Assembly: GCA_009841115.1 (NCBI GenBank) | Contig: VXML01000097.1 | Coordinates: 59,433 to 123,432, forward strand | Reading direction: 5' to 3' | DNA from: Gemmatimonadota bacterium | Lineage (GTDB): Bacteria; Latescibacterota; UBA2968; UBA8231 | DNA length: 64,000 nt | Shown: positions 40,417-48,482 of the stretch, piece after piece | Numbering within the stretch: position 1 is the first letter of the stretch | Layout: each line of letters opens with the position of its first letter | The notes under the pieces: generated by a model | What the model was told of the DNA's origin: nothing | The model's input: the letters and a program-made list of their open reading frames with translations, nothing else | Databases searched by the model: none | Translations under genes and position numbers: made by a program

Positions 40417-41640
40417 TCATGAGCTCCCCAAGTGGCGATCGGCAAAGTCCAGATATTGCTCCCAATCGCACTCGGCGAGGTCGTGGCCACCGCTGCGGAT
40501 ATGGTAGCCAATCTGGCCCATGACCGGCTGATCGACGGCGGGCATCTGCGTGGCCGGCAAGCCGTCGGTCCCGAGCAGGCGATAGACGGGATCGGCGGCG
40601 AGGGCAGCGAGGAATTCGCCGCGCGGATCGGCCCAGCGGTCCTCGACGGCGCTGGCTACGTAGAGCGGACGCGGCGCGCAAAGTGCCAAGAGTTGATGCT
40701 GATCTACGGGCAACTCGTCTTCGGCATCGTTATAGCGTCTGAAATTGTCGCAGAACCAGTGCGGGAACGCATGATTAATACGCGCAACAGTCTCGCCGTA
40801 GCGCCGCCGCGAGAGCGCCGCTCCACCACAGCCGGAATCGTTGGAGATAACCAAGGCAAAGCGCAGATCGCAGGCCCCGGCCCACAGCGCGGTCTTGCCC
40901 AACCGCGAGTGACCGAGCACGGCGACCTTCTCGTGGTCGCAGTCCGAATCGGTTTGCAGATAATCCACGGCCCGGCTCAAACCCCACGCCCAAGCACCAA
41001 TGGCACCCCATTCGTCCGGGGCGGGCTGATTTTGTCCATCTTGGTAGAACAGCGGGTGGACGCCGTTGTGATAGCCGTCGTCGTAGTCGGGATCGAGGTC
41101 GCCGCAGTACATGGTGGCCAAGCCGTAGCCGCGCGCGATGATCTTGGCGACGGGCCAGCGTCTTTCCAAGCAGCCGCGCGAGTTGAAGGTGGCGCGGTGA
41201 TTGACGATGCCGTTTTGCGCCTCAGCGCGCATCCAGCGGGTGTTGAGGTGGATCGCGGGATCGCGTTGGATGGAGTGATTGCCAAAGAAGTTGAGACCCA
41301 AGAAGATCGGCACCGGGCCAGACGCCTCGGCCGGGCGATAGAGCAGGATATCCATGCTCGGGCCGTTATTATCATCGGTGAAATACGCGCGGACTTGGCG
41401 TCTCAGAGCGCGACCTGAAAGAGCCTCGCCCTCTTCGGTGGTAACGAAACGGATGCCGGGCAGAGGCCCGGGCATCTCGCCGAAGACATGCGTTTTGAAG
41501 AGCTGAAGAGTTTCCGGGCGGCGCACCTCGGTCCAAGCAGCCGCGTCGGCCACGGGTTCGCCGCTGGCCATCGTCAGCGGGTCGGGCAACGAGTACGGAG
41601 GGACTTTGGCTTCGTCGTAGTTGGCTTCGCCTGGGGGCAT
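40417..41640 (-). CDS. CE15-like glucuronoyl esterase/acyl esterase
   Basis: 407 residues from the ATG at 41640, which begins 'MPPGEANYDEAKVPPYSLPDPL' and lies 40 bases past the upstream stop; earlier ATGs in frame overlap that gene. The alpha/beta-hydrolase core has nucleophile S245 in 'GHSRLGKTALW', a following 'NDSGCGGAALSRR', an acid residue in 'VEDRWADPRGEF' and His in 'RSGGHDLAECDWEQYL'. These are the markers of carbohydrate esterase family 15, which cleaves glucuronic acid esters to lignin or similar acyl-uronate bonds. Signal peptide not visible. Its 3' end is duplicated at 39479. Confidence 0.8.
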   Translation of the reverse strand: MPPGEANYDEAKVPPYSLPDPLTMASGEPVADAAAWTEVRRPETLQLFKTHVFGEMPGPLPGIRFVTTEEGEALSGRALRRQVRAYFTDDNNGPSMDILLYRPAEASGPVPIFLGLNFFGNHSIQRDPAIHLNTRWMRAEAQNGIVNHRATFNSRGCLERRWPVAKIIARGYGLATMYCGDLDPDYDDGYHNGVHPLFYQDGQNQPAPDEWGAIGAWAWGLSRAVDYLQTDSDCDHEKVAVLGHSRLGKTALWAGACDLRFALVISNDSGCGGAALSRRRYGETVARINHAFPHWFCDNFRRYNDAEDELPVDQHQLLALCAPRPLYVASAVEDRWADPRGEFLAALAADPVYRLLGTDGLPATQMPAVDQPVMGQIGYHIRSGGHDLAECDWEQYLDFADRHLGSS

Positions 41641-41680
41641 AGTCGCTGGTCTGAGGGTGTACGAGACTTTGGGCTGTGGC

Positions 41681-42727
41681 TTAGTCGTCGAAGTTATAGA
41701 CGAAGGAGAGCCAGGGGATGGGAAATCCCTCTTTGAGGACCTCGCCGACGATAATAACACCGGCATCAACAGCTATCTTGGTACCGAGAAAGCGGAGGGC
41801 GAGGCCCAACGGCTGTTGGTCAAGTTTGAAATCTCCGCCAGTAATGAGCCAGTTTTCCGAGACTATGGACATGCTCTCGGAAAGGCGGATATTGCCTCCG
41901 AGGAGGAGAACTGGATGCTCGGCGAAATCCACGTCCTCACCTTCCTCGGCGATATAGCCTAGGCCGATGCCACAGGTGAAGCTCTTGTCGGGGCTACCTT
42001 TCGTCCCTACCACAAAGGCCATACCTCCAGCGTCGTCTTCGATACGCATATAGAGCACGCCCGCGGAAAGGGAGACCTCGTCGCTAGTGTAGAAACCAAG
42101 CTTGGGGGCCACTGACAGGAGTTGTTCGTTCAACCCCACTCCCGGCAAAACGGACACGCCCCCTGACAAGGTAAAGTGGTCGGTGAGGCCGTAGGCCATA
42201 CCGGGGAAGAATACGTAGTGATTGAAAAAATAAGCGTCTCCTCGACGCAATGGCCTACCAGTAGGTGAGAACATCAGGCGGGTGTAGTTGGGGTCGGGAC
42301 GGGAGAAGGCACTAGCATGGTGCTTTTCTATGGAGACGATGGACGCTCTCGGCACCTTTACTTCTAAGCCGGCCAGTGTCTCGACGAGAATGTGGGTTTC
42401 GGTTTCCTGAATGATGGTGCCTTCGAGTTGGGTACCATCATTCAGAGAAATGGACACCTGCGAGTTAAGGTTGGGAGGGGGGGAAGCCTTTTCTATGACA
42501 ACAATGGACGCTCTCGGCACCTTTACTTCCAAGCCGGTCAGTGTCTCGACGAGGACGTGGGTTTTGGTTTCCTGAATGATGGTGCCTTCAAGTTGGGTAC
42601 CATCATTCAGAGAAATGGACACCTGCGAGTCGACGCGGTCATCCCCACTATCTTCGGCGTGGCTGGCCGGCACGAATAGGACGGCGACTAGCAACAGGGT
42701 GATATTGAATAATCGGAGGTTTTCCAT
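41681..42727 (-). CDS. Secreted protein with tandem 55-residue repeats and beta-barrel-like C-terminus
   Basis: 348 residues. A signal peptide (LFNITLLLVAVLFVPASHA) is followed by two near-identical 55-residue units (34-88 and 89-about 135), each reading 'SQVSISLNDGTQLEGTIIQE' and 'LEVKVPRASIV', a fold similar to small SH3-like or Sm-like barrels. The remainder ('GDAYFFNHYVFFPGMAYGL', 'FTLSGGVSVLPGVGLNEQLL') is strand-rich as in outer-membrane or autotransporter-like barrels. Function unknown. Esterase gene follows 40 bases later. Confidence 0.75.
   Translation of the reverse strand: MENLRLFNITLLLVAVLFVPASHAEDSGDDRVDSQVSISLNDGTQLEGTIIQETKTHVLVETLTGLEVKVPRASIVVIEKASPPPNLNSQVSISLNDGTQLEGTIIQETETHILVETLAGLEVKVPRASIVSIEKHHASAFSRPDPNYTRLMFSPTGRPLRRGDAYFFNHYVFFPGMAYGLTDHFTLSGGVSVLPGVGLNEQLLSVAPKLGFYTSDEVSLSAGVLYMRIEDDAGGMAFVVGTKGSPDKSFTCGIGLGYIAEEGEDVDFAEHPVLLLGGNIRLSESMSIVSENWLITGGDFKLDQQPLGLALRFLGTKIAVDAGVIIVGEVLKEGFPIPWLSFVYNFDD
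42323..42463 (-). repeat. Second unit of in-gene tandem repeat
   Basis: About 140 bases of the 165-base period, encoding residues 89-135 of the secreted repeat protein. Few bases differ from the unit at 42464-42628, so the duplication is young or homogenised. Confidence 0.85.
42464..42628 (-). repeat. First unit of in-gene tandem repeat
   Basis: 165 bases encoding residues 34-88 of the secreted repeat protein. The 3' part of the unit differs most (the linker 'KASPPPNLN'). Confidence 0.85.
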
Positions 42728-42826
42728 TAAATGACTCTCCTATCTAAGCGCGGAGTCACTCGCTTATGAGTACTCCCCATCTCTAAGTTGAGGTTGGTCT
42801 GTAGGTTCACCGCGTTTTGCGCCGCC

Positions 42827-43627
42827 TCAATCGCCCGCCAGAATGGGGTGCAGCGGATGGTCCCAAGGGCCGCCGGCTTCCATCTCGTCGGCCGCGCCAG
42901 CCGCGTCGTGCGTCCCGGTAAACGTGGTGTAGTCGGGCATGTAGATAATGGCAAACGCGCGGCGCGGCGCAGCGGTCTGATTGGGACCGGCGTAGTGGAA
43001 GGTGCAGCCGTGGTGGAAGGTAACGCCGCCGGCTTTCATGTCCATGGTCACCGGCTCGGGCACGTCGTAGCCCTGTTCCTTCATTTTACCGACAATACTC
43101 TCGCCGGCAACGCCTAATTTGATCGGTTCGAGCCGCTCGTACTGGTGTGAGCCGGGCACAAAGTGGAGGCAGCCGTTGTCTGCGGTCACGTCATCCACCG
43201 CGATCCACGCCGACAGCGCGCCGACCGGATCCATCGGCCAATAGGGAGCGTCCTGGTGCCAGTTCGTCTCCTTGCTCGTTTGGCCGGGGGGCTTGATCAT
43301 CGCGTGATCGTGGTAGATGCGCACGTGGCGACAGCCGCTCAAGCGGCGGGCGGTCTCGGCCAAGCGCGAATGGAAGGCGATTTCCTTGGCGTCCGGATAG
43401 TCGGTCCAGAGGTTGACCATCTGGTTGAAGACGCGCTCGTACTCTTCCGACCCGCGGCCATCATTCTCGGCCCCTCTGATGCGGGCGCGATGCGTGTCGA
43501 TGGCGTGGTCAATGGCTTGGCGCAGCGAGGCGATCTCCTCGGCGGAGAAGAAGTGCTCGTAGCGGATGTAGCCGTTTTGCTGAAAGAATTCGGCGTCGGC
43601 TGGCGTCGCCGGGCTTATTGTAGGCAT
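42827..43627 (-). CDS. PhyH-family Fe(II)/2-oxoglutarate dioxygenase
   Basis: 266 residues. Iron ligands H124 and D126 are in 'NWHQDAPYWPMDP', the distal His is H211 in 'FHYAGPN' and 2-oxoglutarate is likely held by R222/R223 ('AAPRRAFAI'). Strand markers 'NGCLHFVPGSHQYERLEP' and 'MKAGGVTFHHG' are intact, so it should be active. The full ligand set and size resemble the more canonical members rather than the tandem protein at 28421. Divergent from the ArsC gene, 55 bases. Confidence 0.9.
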   Translation of the reverse strand: MPTISPATPADAEFFQQNGYIRYEHFFSAEEIASLRQAIDHAIDTHRARIRGAENDGRGSEEYERVFNQMVNLWTDYPDAKEIAFHSRLAETARRLSGCRHVRIYHDHAMIKPPGQTSKETNWHQDAPYWPMDPVGALSAWIAVDDVTADNGCLHFVPGSHQYERLEPIKLGVAGESIVGKMKEQGYDVPEPVTMDMKAGGVTFHHGCTFHYAGPNQTAAPRRAFAIIYMPDYTTFTGTHDAAGAADEMEAGGPWDHPLHPILAGD

Positions 43628-43682
43628 GAGGACAAGACCTTAATTTTGGCGGTGGCAATCAAACACTCAACAGGGGTAGAAA

Positions 43683-44030
43683 ATGGCCGAAGTAACGATA
43701 TACCACAACCCGCAATGCTCTAAAAGTCGGCAGACGTTGGCGTTATTGGCCGAGCAAGGCGTGGAGGCAAACGTCGTCGAGTATCTACAAACGCCGCCGG
43801 ACGCCGAGACCCTAGACGAACTTTTGCAAAAGCTCGGACTGGAACCCCGGGAACTGATGCGCACCAAAGAGGACGAATACGCGGCGCTGGGGTTGGCCGA
43901 GGTGACGGACCGCGCGCAGCTCATTCAGGCGATGGTGGAACACCCCATCCTGATCGAGCGGCCCATCGTGGTCAAGGGGAATCAAGCGCGTCTCGGGCGA
44001 CCGCCGGAGCAAGTCCTGGACATCCTCTAA
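43683..44030 (+). CDS. arsC: ArsC-family arsenate reductase (glutaredoxin type)
   Basis: 115 residues, usual length. Reactive C12 in 'YHNPQCSKSRQTLALL', and the C-terminal 'LIERPIVVKGNQARLGRPPEQVL' carries the conserved Arg residues that bind arsenate. Members reduce arsenate to arsenite with glutathione/glutaredoxin, or belong to the Spx/YffB sister group. No arsenite exporter lies nearby; purN follows without a gap, so it may have a housekeeping role instead. Confidence 0.9.
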   Translation: MAEVTIYHNPQCSKSRQTLALLAEQGVEANVVEYLQTPPDAETLDELLQKLGLEPRELMRTKEDEYAALGLAEVTDRAQLIQAMVEHPILIERPIVVKGNQARLGRPPEQVLDIL

Positions 44031-44639
44031 ATGCTAAAACTGGGGTTTCTCGCCTCGCACACCGGGTCGAATATGCAGGCGATCATTGATGCCTGTCAGG
44101 CGGGGACGCTAGCGGCCGAGCCGTGCGTGGTAATCAGCAACAACTCGCAGTCGGGTGCGCTGGCGCGAACGCGGCAGGCGAACATCGCGGCGTACCACCT
44201 GAGCGAGCGGACGCACGGCGATGCGCTGGGAGGAGCGATCCTAGCGGCGATGCAGCGGCACGGGGTCGAAGTGATTTGTCTGGCCGGATACATGAAGAAG
44301 CTGGGAGCAGAGGTTTTGGCGGCCTACGAAGGACGAATTTTGAATATCCATCCCGCCCTGTTGCCCAAGTTCGGCGGACAGGGCATGTACGGGATGCGGG
44401 TCCACGAGGCCGTGTTGGCCGCTGGAGAGCAAGAAAGCGGAGCGACGGTCCACCTAGTAGATGAAGAATACGACCACGGACGGGTACTCGCGCAGGAAAA
44501 AGTTCCAGTGAAAGCAGAAGACACGCCCGAGACGTTACAAAAGCGGGTATTAGCAGTGGAACATCGGCTCTACGCGGCGACGCTCGCGCGGATCGCGGCC
44601 GGCGAAATCCCTATTCCTCTTCCTCGCTCCCGCGCATAA
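44031..44639 (+). CDS. purN: Phosphoribosylglycinamide formyltransferase
   Basis: 202 residues. The N10-formyltetrahydrofolate-dependent GAR transformylase pattern is complete: 'LASHTGSNMQAIID' phosphate loop, 'VEVICLAGYMKKLG', 'RILNIHPALLPKFGG' with the catalytic Asn and His, and 'GATVHLVDEEYDHG' with the catalytic Asp. It forms FGAR in purine synthesis. The ATG directly follows the arsC stop. The 3' end overlaps the converging flippase gene by 29 bases. Confidence 0.93.
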   Translation: MLKLGFLASHTGSNMQAIIDACQAGTLAAEPCVVISNNSQSGALARTRQANIAAYHLSERTHGDALGGAILAAMQRHGVEVICLAGYMKKLGAEVLAAYEGRILNIHPALLPKFGGQGMYGMRVHEAVLAAGEQESGATVHLVDEEYDHGRVLAQEKVPVKAEDTPETLQKRVLAVEHRLYAATLARIAAGEIPIPLPRSRA

Positions 44640-46092
44640 TGCGGCGCAAGTGCCCGAGCTCCTCGACAATGGTGCGGCGCTCTAGTATCCCGAGAACAAT
44701 CCCGTACGCCAACGCCATAATTCCACTCCGCAAGACAAAATCGCCCACGGCATAATCCAAGGCCCAACGGTCGTACAACCATCCGCATACCGCGGCTGCC
44801 AGCAATCCCACGGCCGGCGCGGCCAATACCTTGAACCAGTTGACGCGCACATAGGCGTGCAGGCCAACGCACAGTCCTAAGAAACCCACGCCAGCCACCG
44901 CGCCCATGCTGTACGCCACGCCCTCCGCGCCCCACAACACGGCCAGCGCCGGGACGGCAAAAAGGGCCACTGCCCCCTGCATCCCTACGATGCACGCGGA
45001 CCGGCGCGTCGCCCCTACCGCCCATAGCAGGCTAAAGCCATCGCTGAGCAGTGGGCGCAACAGCGCATACGCCGCTAACCAAACCACGATGCGCGCCGAC
45101 CCAGCCCATTGGCCGCCTAAGAGAGCGGTTACTTCGCGGGCATTGAAGACCAAAATCAGCGACACCGGAGCCGACACTCTCAGCACTAGGCTGATCATCT
45201 TGGAGAACAACTCGCCCAGCCGCTCGCGCTCGTGCCGATACCGCGAGTACAGGGCACCGCTGTAGTTGAGGATGATATGCGCAATGACCGCAGTGGGGAT
45301 CTGCACCAGCCACCACGCCGTCTCGTAGAACGCGAGCGCCGTATCGCCTACTACCAAGCGCACGACCAATTTGTCGTACCACCAAATAAAAATCTGCAGG
45401 ACCCAGCCAATCCAGATCCACACGCCATAGCCCAATAAGCGGCGCGCCCAAACCCAGTCGAAGTGCAAGGAGGCGCGGCGCAGGGGACGGCTGCACCAAG
45501 TAGCTGTAGAAAAGAACAGCACGTACACCACGCTGAGCACCGAGTACGTAGTCCACCCCCCCAATATCAGGCTCCACTCTTCCCACCCGGCGTGGGCCGC
45601 CAGTAGCGCACTGCTCAAGGCCAACAGCGTCCCCAGCCCGTGCAACAGGGAGAGCCGGCCAAACTCAAAATCCATCCTCAGCAGGGCCTCCGAAGTCAGG
45701 CTCAGTTGGCGCACAAAATGCAGCGCCGCCAGTACCCATGCGACTTGGGCAAAAGTCCAAGAAAAATCCGCTGGGAAAAGCAACGTCAAGGCCAAGACTA
45801 TCCCGCTGGTCAACAAACACGACAGCAAGGTAATGCACGCGTTCAGCGCAAAGTGCGTGCCGACGAATTCCTCGACGCGATCCTGGAAATGCAACAGCGC
45901 GTGCACTAGGCCGAATTCGCGCAGGCTGGACAGCATGGTAAAAACCGTCACGCCCAAAAACACATCGGCAAAAACACTCGGTTCGAGCTGTCTTTTGATC
46001 AAGACCGTCAGCCCCACGCTGCACAGCCGCGCCGCATAGCCCGTGCCCAAGGTATAGAAAAACCCCTTGAACATCTTTTGCGGAGTAATCAT
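44611..46092 (-). CDS. Polysaccharide/lipid-linked oligosaccharide flippase (MOP family, Wzx-like)
   Basis: 493 residues with about 12-14 hydrophobic helices. It begins 'MFKGFFYTLGTGYAARLCSVGLTVLIKRQLEPSVF', like Wzx/PST proteins, and continues with 'WYDKLVVRLVVGDTALAFYE'. Such proteins flip undecaprenyl-linked sugars across the inner membrane for capsule, O-antigen or exopolysaccharide. No glycosyltransferases are adjacent, so the linked polymer is not known. It follows the deaminase-like gene by 6 bases and overlaps purN tail to tail. Confidence 0.88.
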   Translation of the reverse strand: MITPQKMFKGFFYTLGTGYAARLCSVGLTVLIKRQLEPSVFADVFLGVTVFTMLSSLREFGLVHALLHFQDRVEEFVGTHFALNACITLLSCLLTSGIVLALTLLFPADFSWTFAQVAWVLAALHFVRQLSLTSEALLRMDFEFGRLSLLHGLGTLLALSSALLAAHAGWEEWSLILGGWTTYSVLSVVYVLFFSTATWCSRPLRRASLHFDWVWARRLLGYGVWIWIGWVLQIFIWWYDKLVVRLVVGDTALAFYETAWWLVQIPTAVIAHIILNYSGALYSRYRHERERLGELFSKMISLVLRVSAPVSLILVFNAREVTALLGGQWAGSARIVVWLAAYALLRPLLSDGFSLLWAVGATRRSACIVGMQGAVALFAVPALAVLWGAEGVAYSMGAVAGVGFLGLCVGLHAYVRVNWFKVLAAPAVGLLAAAVCGWLYDRWALDYAVGDFVLRSGIMALAYGIVLGILERRTIVEELGHLRRIMRGSEEEE

Positions 46093-46098
46093 GTGTTC

Positions 46099-47451
46099 CT
46101 AGCGGGCGCGGCGCAGGCCGCATCGGTAGTCGCGCGGGTCGCCGAGGCGGGCTTGCAGCGCGTCAGACGTCATGCCAGTGTGGCGCTGGACCCAGTTGAC
46201 CTCGTCGGCGAGTGTGCAGTCGAAAAGGCCGGGATCGTCGGCACCGATAGCTAGTCGCACATCGGATGATAGGAAGCGATGCACCGGGTGATCTTTGGCG
46301 TTGGGCACCGCACCGATGCGCAAGTTGGAGGTGGGGCAGGTCTCTACTACGGTGCCGAGCGCAGCTAGGCGGCTGAGCGCGAAGTCCTGCCGTCGGCGCA
46401 CCGCTTCAAGGCGCGGGGGATCGTATGCGCGGCAAACGAGCGCGTCGCTGGGACGGGACGAGAGGCTGCTGCGTTCCTGCATCAGGGCTTGGTCATCGAC
46501 CGGAACGCCGAATTTTTCCAACGCGTCCTTGTGTTGCAAATCGTAGGCGATCTGAGCCAAGCGTTCGCTGACCAACTCCCTTTCGTGGGCTTGGGGCCGG
46601 CGGGATACAGCAACCTCCGGGTCGAGCCCGAGCGCGGTGCAGTGCCCCAAACGCAGCGCACCCAACTCCGCGGCTTCGTGGCACCAGCGCACCGCGCTTT
46701 CGAGCGATTTGTCGAAGTACACCTCGCCGACGTGATAGACCACGTCGAGGGCACGTTCCGGGTGCCGTTCGTTGTCGCGGCTCAGGCGGCGGAAGAAGGC
46801 GCGGGTGCTCGCGGGCGGATAGCCTTCCTCAAAGTGGCAGAAGTCGAGGCCGATGATAGTAGAGAGCAAATCCTCGTTTTCGTCGAGCAGGCGTTGAACC
46901 AACTTGTAACATTCAAGCGGTGCCCAGCGCGGCAGGCTGATGAGATAGCGGGCGGTAAAATCCTCAGTACAGGCTTGGGCAATGGCGCGAGCAGTCAGCT
47001 CGTGAAACTGCATGAAGGCTTCGGGCTGGATGTGGTCATAGGGAGCCATGGCGCGGTATTCGACGTAGCGCAGCCCTTCGCGCTGATGGTGGGCAAAGAT
47101 CCGGTGCAGTATTTCTTCTGGCTTGCCCAAGACATTCCACCAATGGCGATAGATACAGATGGCCAAGTTGAACTTGGCTTGGAAATGGGCAAAGTCGCCG
47201 CCGTCTTCCGCGCCGTACACGCAGTGCGCCTTGAGCGCGTCGAGACATTGGCTGTGGAGCGCCTCGCGGAATAGTGCAACCGGATCGGGACGCCGGCCAT
47301 AGGTGCGTTCAAAGCTATCGACAAACAGCGACCAGTCGATTTTTTCGTAGTGGTCGCGGGCTAAGTCGAGGAGATCGGCGGCAAAGAGGCTGCCGCCGAC
47401 GTGGACGTGAAGCTCGCAGGTCTTGGCAGCCTGGAGGGGGGACTCCGTCAC
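46099..47451 (-). CDS. Adenosine/AMP deaminase-like metallohydrolase, elongated
   Basis: 450 residues from a GTG at 47451, longer than adenosine deaminases (about 340). All metal-site elements remain: 'CELHVHVGGS' (H15, H17), 'VVYHVGEVY' (like HAGE, third His and Glu), 'LRLGHCTALG' (His) and 'AIGADDPGLF' (two Asp). 'ETCPTSNLRIG' is the typical substrate-lid region. The extra length is in the N-terminal half. It lies 3 bases past the aldo/keto reductase stop, so it is expressed with it. Substrate may not be adenosine. Confidence 0.85.
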   Translation of the reverse strand: MTESPLQAAKTCELHVHVGGSLFAADLLDLARDHYEKIDWSLFVDSFERTYGRRPDPVALFREALHSQCLDALKAHCVYGAEDGGDFAHFQAKFNLAICIYRHWWNVLGKPEEILHRIFAHHQREGLRYVEYRAMAPYDHIQPEAFMQFHELTARAIAQACTEDFTARYLISLPRWAPLECYKLVQRLLDENEDLLSTIIGLDFCHFEEGYPPASTRAFFRRLSRDNERHPERALDVVYHVGEVYFDKSLESAVRWCHEAAELGALRLGHCTALGLDPEVAVSRRPQAHERELVSERLAQIAYDLQHKDALEKFGVPVDDQALMQERSSLSSRPSDALVCRAYDPPRLEAVRRRQDFALSRLAALGTVVETCPTSNLRIGAVPNAKDHPVHRFLSSDVRLAIGADDPGLFDCTLADEVNWVQRHTGMTSDALQARLGDPRDYRCGLRRAR

Positions 47452-47454
47452 CCG

Positions 47455-48471
47455 TCACTCCAGCGCAGGCATATCGACCGCGTCGTCGCGGCGCTCGTGC
47501 ATATTCGCTTCCATGGCTTCCGGGTAGCGATGCGGGAGGTGAGAGACTTCGTCGAGCCGGGCGCGGGCCTCGTCCGGGAGACAAAAGCTGCCAGCGAGCA
47601 TGTTATCCCTCGCCTGATCGACGGTGCGCGCGCCAATGATGACCGAGGTGATGGCCGGTTGTTCCAACACCCAACGCAGGGCGACTTGCGCCGGCGAACG
47701 GCCCATTTCGTCGGCTACCGCTAGCAGCGTCTGCAAGGTCTCGTCGGCATTGGCAGCAAAATAGCTCTGCGGGTAAGCCCAAGCATCCGCGGAACGCGTG
47801 CCTTCCAAGGTGCGCTCGCCGGGCTTGTACTTGCCCGAGAGAAAGCCGCCGCCGAGCGGACTCCAGACAACCACGCCCAACCCCTTGAGCTGACAGACGG
47901 GAATCAGTTCCTGCTCGATGTCGCGCACGACCAAGCTGTATTGCGGTTGGTAGCACTCAAAGCGCGCCAAGCCGTTCGCGTCCGATATCCACAACGCCTC
48001 CATCAAGCGCCACGCCTGATAATTGGAACAGGCGGTATAGCGCACCTTGCCTTGGCGGACCAAATCGTCGAGCGCGCGCAACATCTCCTCCAACGGGGTC
48101 TGGGTATCCACGTGGTGAATGTAATAGAGGTCGATGTAATCGGTCTGTAGCCGCTGGAGGCTGTCTTCGACGGCGTTCATAATGCGCACCCGCGACATCC
48201 CCGAATCGTTGGGGCCAGGACCCATAGGGTTGAAGAACTTGGTGGCGATGACCGCGTCGCGGCGGCGGCTCTTGAGCGCCTTGCCGGTGATGACCTCGGA
48301 CTCGCCGCCGCCGTACGAATCGGCCGTGTCGAAGAAATTGATGCCCACGTCAAACGCCAGATCGACGATCCGCTTGGCCTCTCGTTCGTCAGTGCTGTGG
48401 CCAAAGGTCATGGTTCCAAGGCAAACTTCCGATACTTTGAGGCCGGTGCGACCCATTCTGCGGTATTCCAT
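47455..48471 (-). CDS. Aldo/keto reductase
   Basis: 338 residues from the ATG at 48471, which follows AGGAGG at 6 bases; the frame continues 67 codons upstream without support. The AKR tetrad is complete: Asp and Tyr in 'FFDTADSYGGGESE', Lys in 'VIATKFFNP' and His in 'DLYYIHHVD'. The NADPH-binding end has 'ITSVIIGARTVDQARDN'. AKRs of this branch reduce small aldehydes and keto sugars. Next to ATP sulfurylase (11-base gap) in a leftward operon. Confidence 0.92.
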   Translation of the reverse strand: MEYRRMGRTGLKVSEVCLGTMTFGHSTDEREAKRIVDLAFDVGINFFDTADSYGGGESEVITGKALKSRRRDAVIATKFFNPMGPGPNDSGMSRVRIMNAVEDSLQRLQTDYIDLYYIHHVDTQTPLEEMLRALDDLVRQGKVRYTACSNYQAWRLMEALWISDANGLARFECYQPQYSLVVRDIEQELIPVCQLKGLGVVVWSPLGGGFLSGKYKPGERTLEGTRSADAWAYPQSYFAANADETLQTLLAVADEMGRSPAQVALRWVLEQPAITSVIIGARTVDQARDNMLAGSFCLPDEARARLDEVSHLPHRYPEAMEANMHERRDDAVDMPALE

Positions 48472-48482
48472 GGTTTTACCTC

